Numbered from the stretch's first letter, positions 23,850 to 32,904 are shown. The stretch: 59,551 bases of DNA from Fulvivirga imtechensis AK7 (GCF_000331535.1 NZ_AMZN01000111.1:1-59551), one strand, 5' to 3'. A program made the numbers and translations. Notes: generated by a model not told the origin, from the sequence alone.

Positions 23850-24917
23850 TTACTCTTCTGTTTTAGCAACAGCCCAAAAATCGCCTTCAGGGGAGGTGAG
23901 GGCCATTCTATGTTCGGCTTTCTCATGGTTTAGCAGTCCCGGTCTTTTGAAACCCGGTATTACTTTGATATCGTAGATCTCCTCTACACTATTTTCGTAT
24001 TTTAAATAACCGACAATACCTGCTGTAGGCATATGTAGTATTACAATACCACAGAAAAGAGACCGTTTTGCAATGGGAAGATCGTTGAATGTCGAACTAT
24101 TTTCCCTAAGCCTTGACAGCGCTACAAAAAGATAGTCTCCATGCCGTGTCATGCCACGAACAAACCCATCAAATTTTTTAATAACCTCATACCTGCCACT
24201 TTGAGTATTTACTTTGATAAGTTCACCGGTGGCTGAAAGTAAGGCAAACAACTGATCATTATATATCCTTGGGGAATGAGGCATTGCTAATCCTCTGGCA
24301 ATGACTTCGTTGCTTTCCACATCAATGATGATACCTCCGTTGCTCTTGTTTTTGCGCCAGCCTTCCGGTGTGTCAGACTCGCCTAATGCAGTGACATACC
24401 CGGGTTTGTCATTAACCATGGCCAACCCGTTAAGGTGGCACTTGTCCAGTGGAGACAGATCCGAGATGAAAGCAGGTTTCCACTTTGGCTTAAAGCTATA
24501 TTCTTCGTCAACTACGGCAAGGCATGAAAACAGGGTGTTCACTGCCCATATTTCATTGCCGACCCATTCCAGATCGTGAATATCGAGTGCGCCTGTGTAA
24601 TAAACTGAGCGTGGCAGAAATAAAGCATCATAAGTATTCGTTTGTTTGGGATAATTGGGAGCCATCTGTGGCGCATTACCCAATATTAAAACCTCATTAG
24701 TTGTAGCCACCGCCATCTTATTTCCTTTGAATGCAAGCCCCATCGGCTTTTGAAAATTTCTCGGTAGTTGGATAAGGCTATTGTCATTGATGGCGCTGAT
24801 CATGATGACCTTACCCGCCTGATAGGTGCTAATGACAATTGTACAGCCCAATTGATTGAGCAGTTCTGGTAAGTTGGGAGAATGTGAGCAGCTAAACGGT
24901 GGTAGCGTTTTGTTCAT
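23850..24917 (-). CDS. DUF4915 (TIGR03032) family protein
   Basis: Protein of 355 residues. The N-terminal signature LGCTIVISTYQAGKVIMIS (about residues 18-36) and the repeated blade-like motifs (GLAFKGNKMAVATTNEVLIL, DLEWVGNEIWAVNTLFSCLA, NGLAMVNDKPGYVTALGESD, GFVRGMTRHGDYLFVALSRLR) match the TIGR03032/DUF4915 family, which looks like a beta-propeller. No signal peptide, so cytosolic. The family has no agreed function. It is the promoter-proximal gene of the operon with the carrier protein and P450, so a role in loading, binding or releasing a carrier-bound product is a reasonable guess. Confidence 0.85.
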   Translation of the reverse strand: MNKTLPPFSCSHSPNLPELLNQLGCTIVISTYQAGKVIMISAINDNSLIQLPRNFQKPMGLAFKGNKMAVATTNEVLILGNAPQMAPNYPKQTNTYDALFLPRSVYYTGALDIHDLEWVGNEIWAVNTLFSCLAVVDEEYSFKPKWKPAFISDLSPLDKCHLNGLAMVNDKPGYVTALGESDTPEGWRKNKSNGGIIIDVESNEVIARGLAMPHSPRIYNDQLFALLSATGELIKVNTQSGRYEVIKKFDGFVRGMTRHGDYLFVALSRLRENSSTFNDLPIAKRSLFCGIVILHMPTAGIVGYLKYENSVEEIYDIKVIPGFKRPGLLNHEKAEHRMALTSPEGDFWAVAKTEE

Positions 24918-25029
24918 TGGTCAATTCCTATGAAGACATTACAAGTGTTAAAAAAACTGATGTAATTTAATGAGTCGTATTCAGTATTATTCCATATCTT
25001 ATCATTATTTTGATAAAAAACCTAATCTG

Positions 25030-26286
25030 ATGATAAAAGAAACCACAATAGCATTGCTGTTGGGGGTGTTGGTGCTGTCCTGCGAAAGCAATACTTATGA
25101 GCCGGAAAGACAATTTGAAGACATCCAACAGCAATTATTATCTCAATTTATTCTAGCCGAAGACAGTACGGTAATAGAGCTGCCCGAGGGACAGTTTATC
25201 TTCAATAACAGCCTGATCCTGGATGGAAAGAAGCATGTTACGATCCGGGGAAAGGGCATGGACCGGACTGTCCTCTCATTTAAGGGGCAGCAGGAAGGCG
25301 CTGAGGGCATTCGGGTGGCAAATTGCACGGCTATAACTATTGAGGACCTCGCCATAGAAGATGCTGCCGGTGACAATATAAAAATAACGGATACGGATGG
25401 GGTTACTATCAGGCGTGTAAGATCTGCCTGGACAGGGAAGGTGTCGGAAAAGAATGGCGCTTATGGCCTTTACCCTGTTATCTGTAAAAATGTGCTGATC
25501 GAGGATTGTGAAGTACTGGGAGCCAGTGATGCCGGCATATATGTAGGGCAGTCTGAAGATGTGATCATCAGGAACAATAAAACCTGGTGGAATGTGGCAG
25601 GTATAGAAAGTGAAAATTCAGAAAATGTGGAGATCTATGGCAATACGGCATATAATAATACGGGAGGTATATTGGTTTTTGATCTTCCCGGGCTGACAAG
25701 ATATGGCAAGAACATCAGGGTCTATAATAATGAGGTGTATGAAAATAACCTGGCCAACTTTGCTCCTCCGGGAAATATTGTGGGCGTGGTGCCAAAGGGT
25801 ACAGGTATGATCGTATTAGCCACGGAAGGTGTAGAGGTCTACAACAATAAAATCAGGGATAACAAGACTATTGGTGTGGCTATCATTAGTTATGAGTTGG
25901 TAGCGGCCATATCTGCAGAGGGAGAGGCATCAGAGGGCGAAGGTTCTGCTCAAACCGTGAACAACAACTATAAAGAAGATAAAAATTACAACCCCTTTCC
26001 CAGAAGGATATACGTTCATGACAACGAGATCAGCTCTTCTTACATACTTCCTGCACTTAATAATGACTTCGGGAAACTTTTCTTGTTCAACTTCGGGTTC
26101 TCATTACCCGACATCGCCTGGGATGGTATTCGCGCTCCTGAATATTTTGCAGAAGATGGTACGGTTAACCCTGAATACATGATATGCATTCAGGAGGGAG
26201 AAGGTGTGAAAACTACGGATCTGGATGCTGCCAATGACTTTGATAAGTTAGAGACGAATCCGGATATCTTTAAATGTAAGCCTTAG
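25030..26286 (+). CDS. parallel beta-helix lipoprotein (TIGR03805-like)
   Basis: Exported lipoprotein of 418 residues. ATG 25030 is chosen because it begins a lipoprotein signal peptide (IALLLGVLVLSC, lipobox VLSC with Cys about 20). An upstream frame to 24970 has no such logic. From about 40 to 300 the protein shows right-handed beta-helix rungs (IEDLAIEDAAGDNIKITDTDGVTIR, NVLIEDCEVLGASDAGIYVG, VIIRNNKTWWNVAGIESENS and others, each under 26 residues per turn). The C-terminal part has NYNPFPRRIYVHDNEIS. Its partner 2 nt downstream is a diheme cytochrome. The same pair (TIGR03805 beside TIGR03806) recurs in other bacteria, but the function is undefined. Confidence 0.85.
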   Translation: MIKETTIALLLGVLVLSCESNTYEPERQFEDIQQQLLSQFILAEDSTVIELPEGQFIFNNSLILDGKKHVTIRGKGMDRTVLSFKGQQEGAEGIRVANCTAITIEDLAIEDAAGDNIKITDTDGVTIRRVRSAWTGKVSEKNGAYGLYPVICKNVLIEDCEVLGASDAGIYVGQSEDVIIRNNKTWWNVAGIESENSENVEIYGNTAYNNTGGILVFDLPGLTRYGKNIRVYNNEVYENNLANFAPPGNIVGVVPKGTGMIVLATEGVEVYNNKIRDNKTIGVAIISYELVAAISAEGEASEGEGSAQTVNNNYKEDKNYNPFPRRIYVHDNEISSSYILPALNNDFGKLFLFNFGFSLPDIAWDGIRAPEYFAEDGTVNPEYMICIQEGEGVKTTDLDAANDFDKLETNPDIFKCKP

Positions 26287-26288
26287 GG

Positions 26289-27359
26289 ATGAAGCAGGTA
26301 CTTGTTTTGTTGATAGTGGGCTCCTTGCTTTCATGTGGCGCTAAACATGAGCAGGAAAAGAGTCTTTCACCAGATGCAAAATCTGTTGTCTGGCAAATGC
26401 CCGATACTGCCACTTATGCCAGAGTAGGGAAGACTAAGTTATCTGACTACGGCTTCTTCAAAGGGAAGCTTGCCAATTTGGAGCCAACTGATCGTGTATT
26501 TCCCTATGACATCAATACCCCGTTATTTACGGACTACGCACTAAAGAAAAGGTTCATATATCTTCCTGAAGGTACGGAGATCACATATAATGAGGAGGAC
26601 GTACTGGAATTCCCTGTGGGTGCCGTACTCATCAAAAACTTCTACTATTCCCATGAGCAATTGGAGGCTGGCACAGGTAAAATTTTAGAGACACGGCTGC
26701 TGATCCATGAGGAAAGTGGATGGAAGGCATTGCCATACCTTTGGGATCCTGAACAGACCGAGGCATATCTCGAGATTACCGGCCGGCAAATGTCCGTAAA
26801 GCTGGCTTCAGGGATTGGTGTTGCCTATGCTGTGCCCAATATGCAGCAGTGTAAGAGCTGTCATGATATTGGTGGTAAGATCGTGCCCATAGGTCCGTCA
26901 GCTCGACAACTGAATAAGGTACACGAAGAAGGTATCGAAAATCAACTGGCTCAGCTTGTAGCCATGGGATGGCTGAAAGAAGCTCCCGCTCAGGATCAAT
27001 GGCCGCTGCTGGTCAATTGGGAAGATGGTTCAGCATCTCTGAAAGACCGGGCCCGTGCTTACCTGGAGATTAACTGCGCCCATTGTCACCGGAAGGATGG
27101 TCCGGCCAAAAACTCCGGGCTAGACCTGACACGGAATGCTGCTGCAAGTACTATGGGAGTGTTTAAAGCTCCGGTGGCGGCAGGAAAAGGTAGCGGAGGC
27201 CTGAAATACGACATCGTGCCGGGAAAACCCGATAAGTCAATACTGATTTACCGCATGGAATCTAACGACCCTGCTATTATGATGCCGGAACTTGGGCGTT
27301 CTATTGTACATAAAGAAGGTGTGGAACTGATCAAAGAGTGGGTGAGGGGGATGGAATAA
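26289..27359 (+). CDS. diheme c-type cytochrome lipoprotein (TIGR03806 / SO_2930 family)
   Basis: Exported protein of 356 residues. The signal peptide MKQVLVLLIVGSLLSC has a lipobox (LLSC, Cys16). The N-terminal domain is family-specific (FPYDINTPLFTDYALKKRF). Two heme-attachment motifs are visible, CKSCH near residues 198-202 and CAHCH near 263-267. Downstream Met residues (YRMESNDPAIMMPELG) are candidate axial ligands. It likely transfers electrons in the periplasm or at the outer membrane. It sits 2 nt after the beta-helix lipoprotein, so the two are translationally coupled and probably act together. The electron donor and acceptor are unknown. Confidence 0.9.
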   Translation: MKQVLVLLIVGSLLSCGAKHEQEKSLSPDAKSVVWQMPDTATYARVGKTKLSDYGFFKGKLANLEPTDRVFPYDINTPLFTDYALKKRFIYLPEGTEITYNEEDVLEFPVGAVLIKNFYYSHEQLEAGTGKILETRLLIHEESGWKALPYLWDPEQTEAYLEITGRQMSVKLASGIGVAYAVPNMQQCKSCHDIGGKIVPIGPSARQLNKVHEEGIENQLAQLVAMGWLKEAPAQDQWPLLVNWEDGSASLKDRARAYLEINCAHCHRKDGPAKNSGLDLTRNAAASTMGVFKAPVAAGKGSGGLKYDIVPGKPDKSILIYRMESNDPAIMMPELGRSIVHKEGVELIKEWVRGME

Positions 27360-27371
27360 CCTGTTTGTTTT

Positions 27372-27399
27372 TAGTTCTTAGTTCTCAGTTCCCAGTTTT
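27372..27399. repeat. heptanucleotide repeat (TAGTTCT)n
   Basis: Four 7-bp units (TAGTTCT, TAGTTCT, CAGTTCC, CAGTTTT) lie directly after the diheme cytochrome gene. Confidence 0.6.
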
Positions 27400-27417
27400 A
27401 CGATTTTGGTTTTAATT

Positions 27418-27466
27418 TATTCGTGCCACCACTATTGGAACTATGAAGAGAGTGGTGGCACGAATA
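27418..27466. terminator. strong hairpin after diheme cytochrome gene
   Basis: Perfect 16-bp inverted repeat TATTCGTGCCACCACT (27418-27433) and AGTGGTGGCACGAATA (27451-27466) with a 17-nt loop. It lies 59 nt after the stop at 27359. There is no strong poly-T tail, so termination is plausible but not certain. The remaining gap to cysH holds no gene. Confidence 0.55.
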
Positions 27467-27685
27467 CCATATCTTTAGCCAGCAACTATACAGGACCTGA
27501 GCAGCCACCAGAAGTGACCAACCACCAGTAACCCCCGCCATCCACCGCATTTCCAACGTTTGCATTTACATCTGAGACGGTGGATACAGCCAAAAGGTTG
27601 AAAAAAACCGTATCACTTATCAGTAAATTTATTTCTTATTCATGCTCATTATGATAACTTTGGTTGCTTAAAAAATGGAGGTGCT

Positions 27686-28342
27686 GTGAATTTTGAAGCT
27701 ATAAGAGATCAACTCGAAATATATAAAGCGGAAGGAAAGAAGATGTTTACCACCTCATCTTTTCAATCGCATAGCATTGTACTCTTACATATTATTAGCA
27801 GAGTTGATAAAACCATTCCCGTAATATTTATCAACACAGGCTATCACTTCCCGGAGACGGTAGAGTTTAAAGACAGGGTAGCGGCCGAGTTTGGACTCAA
27901 AACGGTTGACTTGCGCTCCAATACGCCCAAGTTTATGCAAAGAGGGCCTGACGGCAGACTGTTATTTACATCTGATCCTGACCACTGTTGCTATTTGAAT
28001 AAGACTCAGCCTGTAGACGCCCTGCTCATGCAGAACGATATCTGGATCAATGGTGTACGAGCCGACCAGAGCGCTGTGCGAAAGAGCATGAAGGTAGAAC
28101 AGAAGGCTCCGCATGGTGCCATACGATTTCATCCCATGCTGGATTGGAATGCGAAAATGATCTATGAATATCAAAAAGAATATAATTTACCGAAGCACCC
28201 ACTGGAAAACTCCGGCTACCTGAGTATTGGCTGTGAGCCTTGTACCCGCAAGGTGGATCCTGAAATGATGGAAAGGGAAGCACGCTGGTATGGAATGAAC
28301 AAAACCGAGTGTGGATTACATACAGATCTGGTAAGTAAATAA
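27686..28342 (+). CDS. cysH: APS/PAPS reductase (CysH), iron-sulfur type
   Basis: Thioredoxin-dependent adenylylsulfate reductase of 218 residues, which makes sulfite from APS (or PAPS). Motifs: PVIFINTGYHFPET near the nucleotide site, the cluster cysteines Cys101-Cys102 (DHCCYLNK) and Cys183/Cys186 (GCEPCTRK), and the catalytic Cys209 in ECGLH. The paired cysteines indicate a [4Fe-4S] cluster, favouring APS as substrate. The start is GTG 27686, with a good GGAGG 5 nt upstream; the ATG at 27675 is closed by an early stop. TAACTTTG near 27655-27662 is a perfect -7 box. No sulfurylase or sulfite reductase genes are nearby. Instead an epimerase gene follows after 4 nt, which raises the question of what the sulfite is used for. 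Confidence 0.93.
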   Translation: MNFEAIRDQLEIYKAEGKKMFTTSSFQSHSIVLLHIISRVDKTIPVIFINTGYHFPETVEFKDRVAAEFGLKTVDLRSNTPKFMQRGPDGRLLFTSDPDHCCYLNKTQPVDALLMQNDIWINGVRADQSAVRKSMKVEQKAPHGAIRFHPMLDWNAKMIYEYQKEYNLPKHPLENSGYLSIGCEPCTRKVDPEMMEREARWYGMNKTECGLHTDLVSK

Positions 28343-28346
28343 AGCT

Positions 28347-29267
28347 ATGAGAATATTAATTACAGGTGGTGCCGGATATATTGGTACCGAGTTGGTAAGC
28401 ATGCTTTCGCAAAGGGAAGATGTTGAGCAGATCATCATTTATGACAATTTAAGTCGCTCCAACTTTAATCTTTTCCTGGGACATACCTTTAAAAATAGTG
28501 AGCGTATTACCTTTATTAAGGGCGAGTTACTCGACTCCAGGTACCTGAAAAAGGTGCTGGATGGTGTAGATGTGGTATATCACCTGGCGGCCAAAGTAAC
28601 TACTCCTTTTGCTAATACGGATCCCCATTTCTATGAGCAGGTCAACCACTGGGGAACGGCCGAGCTGGTATATGCCATAGAGGAGAGTGATGTAAAGAAG
28701 TTCATCTTTACCAGCAGTACCGGTGTATATGGCTCATCAAAGTCATCGGTTGATGAACATACCGTGCCGAATCCCAGAACTTTCTACGGGATATCTAAAA
28801 TGCGGGCTGAGGAGCATGTAGGCAGACTGAAGGATAAAATGGATACCTACATTTTCCGCTGTGGAAATGTATACGGCTACAACAGAAGCATGCGTTTTGA
28901 TGCTGTGATCAATAAATTTGTTTTTGAGGCTAACTTCTATAAACGTATTACTATTCATGGCGATGGCAAGCAGCATCGATCTTTCATTCATATAGACCAT
29001 GTTGCACAGGCGCTGTCGCATGTAATTGATGGGGAACTGGCCTCCGGTACTTACAACCTGGTGAATAGAGACCTGCAAGTGCTTGATATTGTCGACACTT
29101 TGAAGGAATTGATCCCGGAGTTGGAGTTTATTTTTGTAAATCAGCATTTGAAGTTGAGAGAACTCCGTGTAAAGCCCAATGCAGCGTTGAACAAAGCATT
29201 GTCTCTCACTAATCCCGGATCGCTGACTGATGAATTACAACATTTCAGGAGCAGGTTTTCATTTTAA
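28347..29267 (+). CDS. NAD-dependent epimerase/dehydratase (extended SDR)
   Basis: Cytosolic nucleotide-sugar-type SDR of 306 residues. It has the NAD-binding GGAGYIGTEL (about residues 7-16), a catalytic YxxxK in TFYGISKMRAEE (Tyr about 151, Lys about 155), a preceding SSTGVYG Ser/Thr motif, and substrate-side RSFIHIDHVAQAL. It resembles UDP-sugar 4-epimerases and dehydratases, but the exact sugar cannot be read. It begins 4 nt after cysH and is surely co-transcribed with it. A role with sulfite, as in UDP-sulfoquinovose synthase, is possible in principle, although known SQD1 enzymes are about 80-90 residues longer. It could equally supply sugars for surface polysaccharides. Confidence 0.88.
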   Translation: MRILITGGAGYIGTELVSMLSQREDVEQIIIYDNLSRSNFNLFLGHTFKNSERITFIKGELLDSRYLKKVLDGVDVVYHLAAKVTTPFANTDPHFYEQVNHWGTAELVYAIEESDVKKFIFTSSTGVYGSSKSSVDEHTVPNPRTFYGISKMRAEEHVGRLKDKMDTYIFRCGNVYGYNRSMRFDAVINKFVFEANFYKRITIHGDGKQHRSFIHIDHVAQALSHVIDGELASGTYNLVNRDLQVLDIVDTLKELIPELEFIFVNQHLKLRELRVKPNAALNKALSLTNPGSLTDELQHFRSRFSF

Positions 29268-29354
29268 AAATATAGTTTTATCACATATATCCTTAACCAG
29301 AGTATTGTGATGTATGTTAGGAAACAAATATTTTAAGCATAAGCTGCCATTTGT

Positions 29355-31337
29355 ATGGAAATCCCCTTGCTCCAGGATATTATTGTTATACTCGGCCTCT
29401 CGGTCGTTGTTATTCTGATTTTTCAGAGGTTGAAGCTGCCCACGATCCTCGGTTTTCTGATCACCGGTATAGTGGCGGGCCCCCACGGCTTGAGCCTGGT
29501 AGAGGCATCGCATGAGGTAGAGATCCTCTCCGAAATAGGAGTGATCTTACTTCTTTTTATCATTGGGCTGGAGTTTTCGCTCAAGAGTTTATCGGCAATT
29601 AAAAAGGCGGTTTTCCTGGGCGGTGGCTTCCAGGTATTTATGACGATAGCCGTAGCAGCACTTATCGCTTTATCGATGGAGTACTCACTCCCCCGGGCTG
29701 TTTTTATAGGCTTCCTCTTCTCCCTGAGTAGTACTGCCATTGTACTAAATTTATTGCAGAACAGACGCGAGATCAATAGCCCACATGGAAAAATAGCCCT
29801 GGCCATACTGATCTTTCAGGATGTGATAGTGGTACCCATGATGCTGCTTGCCCCTATCCTTGCCGGGCAGACAGAGGATGTAGCTATGACATTGCTCTCA
29901 CTGGCATTAAAGACCCTGTTGGTAGTTGGTCTGGTGATCCTTGCCGCGAGGTATGTATTTCCCAGGCTGTTGTTTGAAGTGGCAAAAACACGAAGCAGGG
30001 AGCTTTTTATTCTTACCATCGTTGTTTCCTGTTTTTCAGTGGCATGGCTTACCTCCAGCATAGGCCTTTCACTGGCATTGGGTGCTTTCATTGCCGGACT
30101 GATCATTTCGGAGTCGGAATATAGCCACCAGGCTACCAGCCAGGTACTGCCTTTCAGAGAGATATTCACCAGCTTCTTCTTCGTCTCTATCGGTATGTTG
30201 CTGGATGTAGCTTTCTTTTACGAGCATTTGATAGCTGTGCTGGGGTTTACACTGCTTGTTTTTGTTGTTAAAGGATTGATAGCCACTTTTGCCGGATTTA
30301 TATTAAAATACCCTCCCAGAGTCGCTATTCTTACCGGACTGTCGTTATTTCAGGTGGGGGAGTTTGCTTTTATATTGTCGAAAGTAGGTATAGAGACAGG
30401 TCTGGTGAGTCCGGTGACGAATCAATATTTTTTGGCTATTTCCATACTCTCCATGGGGCTTACGCCATTGGTGATGATGGCTTCAGGCAACATCATTAAC
30501 CTGTTTTCATCCACGCAACTCTCGAAAGGACTGGCTAAGTTCACTTATTGGAATGAGAAAGACACCGAAAGGGAGAATGTTCAGGCCCTGGCTGACCATG
30601 TAATCATTGTTGGGTACGGTATAAACGGCAGGAACGTAGCTTTGGCAGCGAAAAAAGCTAATATTCCTTACGTGATTATCGAAATGAATGCGGAAACCGT
30701 AAAAGTAGAGAAAGCGAAGGGCGAGCCTATTCTGTTTGGTGATGCCATTAATCCCTTTATACTGGAGCATGTCAATGTTTGGAGCGCCCGGGTGGCAGTA
30801 ATAGCCATATCCGATCCAGCCGCAACCAAAAAGATAGTGTCCGCGATCAGGAGCATTTGCAAAACCGTTTATATCATTGTCAGGACCAGGTATATCAATG
30901 AAATGGAGCCCAACTTGCATGTTGGCGCTGATGACGTGATTGCCGAGGAATTTGAGACATCTGTGGAGATATTTACGAGGGTGTTAAGCAAGTATTTGGT
31001 TCCCGAGGAGGAGATTGAACAGTTTGTAGAAACGGTTAGGAATGACAACTACCAGATGCTAAGGCCCAAGTCTGCGACCGGCATGTCCAGTTTACATATA
31101 CCTAACCTGCGCATCAGCTCCCTCACAGTTAAGAGGTCCGGTAACGAAATAGTGGGCAGGTCATTGGAAGAATCTCAGGTCAGGCAAAAATATGGAGTTA
31201 CCATTTTGGCCATCCAGCGTGACGGTGATTTCCTGGTAGACATCAGCAAGGAAACCAAAGTGTTGCAGGATGATATCATTTATATCATGGGTAATCCATC
31301 AGCCATTACAGCATTTAATAAGAATGTGAGGATTTAA
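29355..31337 (+). CDS. Kef-type cation:proton antiporter (CPA2) with RCK domain
   Basis: Inner-membrane transporter of 660 residues, predicted to exchange K+ (or Na+) for H+. About 12-13 membrane segments cover residues 5-385 and include CPA2 motifs (LGFLITGIVAGPHGL, ILLLFIIGLEFSL, ALGAFIAGLIIS). A TrkA-N nucleotide-binding domain starts near residue 415 (HVIIVGYGINGRNVA, with GxGxxG), and a TrkA-C domain occupies about 570-660 (LRISSLTVKRSGNEIVGRSL and on). Cytosolic nucleotide or glutathione control is inferred from the family. It is transcribed alone or with the small gene at 31442. It belongs with ion homeostasis rather than any system around it. Confidence 0.93.
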   Translation: MEIPLLQDIIVILGLSVVVILIFQRLKLPTILGFLITGIVAGPHGLSLVEASHEVEILSEIGVILLLFIIGLEFSLKSLSAIKKAVFLGGGFQVFMTIAVAALIALSMEYSLPRAVFIGFLFSLSSTAIVLNLLQNRREINSPHGKIALAILIFQDVIVVPMMLLAPILAGQTEDVAMTLLSLALKTLLVVGLVILAARYVFPRLLFEVAKTRSRELFILTIVVSCFSVAWLTSSIGLSLALGAFIAGLIISESEYSHQATSQVLPFREIFTSFFFVSIGMLLDVAFFYEHLIAVLGFTLLVFVVKGLIATFAGFILKYPPRVAILTGLSLFQVGEFAFILSKVGIETGLVSPVTNQYFLAISILSMGLTPLVMMASGNIINLFSSTQLSKGLAKFTYWNEKDTERENVQALADHVIIVGYGINGRNVALAAKKANIPYVIIEMNAETVKVEKAKGEPILFGDAINPFILEHVNVWSARVAVIAISDPAATKKIVSAIRSICKTVYIIVRTRYINEMEPNLHVGADDVIAEEFETSVEIFTRVLSKYLVPEEEIEQFVETVRNDNYQMLRPKSATGMSSLHIPNLRISSLTVKRSGNEIVGRSLEESQVRQKYGVTILAIQRDGDFLVDISKETKVLQDDIIYIMGNPSAITAFNKNVRI

Positions 31338-31441
31338 TGCCTGCATCAAGCCCCCGATTTGCATACCAATAAAATAATTCCTTTATTTATTTAGTGTTTT
31401 CTTACAAGCATTATTTATTTAACTTAAGATAGTTAATTCAG

Positions 31442-31705
31442 ATGACAGGAAGCGTAGGATTTGCAGGTCAGGGTAGAGATTCTTACCGTCAAAACCGTAA
31501 GCTCATGAACCAACGAGCTTCAATGAAGGATAATCCTTATTCCTCAGTCAATAAGTCAGAAAGGATAGGGACCTCTAATTATGATGAATTGATAGCCTGG
31601 AAGAGGAGAAAGTTACACAGAGCGAAAAGAAGAGCTTCTGTTATTTTATTAATACTGATCTCTGTTGTTCTGTTAATGTCTTTCCTCTTGAATTTTTTAA
31701 TTTAA
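31442..31705 (+). CDS. small protein with C-terminal membrane helix
   Basis: Protein of 87 residues. Residues 1-65 are polar and basic (GFAGQGRDSYRQNRKLM, NYDELIAWKRRKLHRAKRR). One hydrophobic helix ends the chain (ASVILLILISVVLLMSFLLN, about 65-85), so it is tail-anchored with the basic part in the cytosol. No family is recognised. TAACTTAA at 31420-31427 just upstream looks like a -7 box, but no operator sits at the standard distance. A TTAGTGTTTTCTTACAAGCA fragment of a family-A MITE end lies at 31391-31410. Confidence 0.65.
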   Translation: MTGSVGFAGQGRDSYRQNRKLMNQRASMKDNPYSSVNKSERIGTSNYDELIAWKRRKLHRAKRRASVILLILISVVLLMSFLLNFLI

Positions 31706-31745
31706 GCTTTGGCTGGGATGAATGCTTTTGGCTATTGCGTATTTA

Positions 31746-32266
31746 GTCGTGAGTATTGAGTACAAATGCTGCTTTACTAAGCCTATAAGGACTAGTAAAG
31801 CTTTCCGTGCAAAGGACCCTAAAAGAAGACGGAAGCCGGAAGTCAGAAGACCGAAGTCGGAAGCATGGGTAGTTGCAAGCTTTGAGATTTAAGCAAAATA
31901 TATCAAACATCAGTTTTTACCCACCTCTGTTTCTCCTCCCAAGAGGAGAGTAGTTTGCGTATATGAAACCATTCATGTTTACCGATCTATTTAGCTGCAT
32001 GCTTTGAGCTTCAAGCTGTAAGCAAAATATCAATCTTGAGTCGTGAGTTACGAATGCTGCTTTACTAAGCCTATAAGGACTAGTAAAGCTTTCCGTGCAA
32101 AGGACCCTAAAAGAAGTCGGAAGACGGAAGCCGGAAGTCAGAAGACCGAAGTCGGAAGCACGGGTAGCTGCAAAGCTTTGAGATTTAAGCAAAATATATC
32201 AAACATCAGTTTTTACCCACCTCTGTTCCTCCCAGAAGGAGAGTAGTTTGCGTATATGAACATATA
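31746..32266. repeat. two inverted copies of the ~270-bp interspersed repeat
   Basis: Copies at about 31746-32033 and 32034-32266, in the opposite orientation to those at 3011-4003. They contain GCTTTACTAAGCC...GACTAGTAAAGC, the GGAAGTCAGAAGACCGAAGT run and CTCTCCTCTTGGGAGGAG-type hairpins. This fills the 31706-32304 gap; no gene seen. Confidence 0.9.
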
Positions 32267-32274
32267 AGAAAAGA

Positions 32275-32311
32275 AACCAGCCACCAGTCACCAGAAACCA
32301 GAAACTAGAAA
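32275..32311. repeat. heptanucleotide repeat (CCAGNNA)n
   Basis: 7-bp units CCAGCCA, CCAGTCA, CCAGAAA, CCAGAAA, CTAGAAA end at the pncA stop codon region. They have the same phase and CCAG core as the array at 68-178. Confidence 0.65.
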
Positions 32312-32904
32312 CTCTTAACAACCCTACCCCCCAAAGCAACAAGCTCGGCTTTTGCTTTTTCAAAACCGGCAGGGTCAATGGGTTTTGTGGCATCTTCAAT
32401 CAGATAGGTGTCAAATTTCTCAAGCAATGCATCCTTGGCTGTGAAAAACACACAATAATCTGCTGCCAGGCCGCAGACATATACACTTTTTACATTTCTT
32501 TCCCTGAGGTAGCCTGCCAGCCCTGTTGATTTTTTGTGGCCGTTATCGTAAAATCCGCTGTAGCTGTCTATTTCCCGGTCCATGCCTTTTCGGAATATAG
32601 CTTCTACTCTGTTTAGATTAAGGCCAACGTGAAATTCAGCGCCATGTGAGGACTGCATACAATGGTCTGGCCATAGTACCTGGTCCAGGCCATGGAGTGT
32701 TGTGGTATCGAAGGTTTTTTTACCCGGGTGGTTGGATGCAAAACTCTTATGATCGGCCGGGTGCCAGTCTTGAGTAGCTACCACCAGATCGAAAGATTTT
32801 TGCAGTTCATTGACAATGGGTATGATCTTATCACCATCAGGTACGGCCAAATTGCCACCCGGAATGAAATCATTTTGAATATCGACAATGATCAATGTTC
32901 TCAT
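32305..32904 (-). CDS. pncA: nicotinamidase (PncA)
   Basis: Hydrolyses nicotinamide to nicotinate in the Preiss-Handler NAD salvage route, in the cytosol. The isochorismatase-fold protein (199 residues) shows the catalytic triad Asp8 (VDIQNDFIPGG), Lys106 (FRKGMD) and Cys151 (GLAADYCV), plus the metal-site segment TQDWHPADHKSF with Asp46 and His48. It lies 111 nt after the nicotinate phosphoribosyltransferase gene on the same strand. The two catalyse successive steps and are probably one transcription unit. Confidence 0.95.
   Translation of the reverse strand: MRTLIIVDIQNDFIPGGNLAVPDGDKIIPIVNELQKSFDLVVATQDWHPADHKSFASNHPGKKTFDTTTLHGLDQVLWPDHCMQSSHGAEFHVGLNLNRVEAIFRKGMDREIDSYSGFYDNGHKKSTGLAGYLRERNVKSVYVCGLAADYCVFFTAKDALLEKFDTYLIEDATKPIDPAGFEKAKAELVALGGRVVKSF

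Noticed and set aside
24918-25029. TTATCATTATTTTGATAA near 24999 as a regulon operator
   Set aside because: The half-sites are in the wrong order and spacing for RTGAY-N4-RTCAY and there is no box 22 nt downstream.
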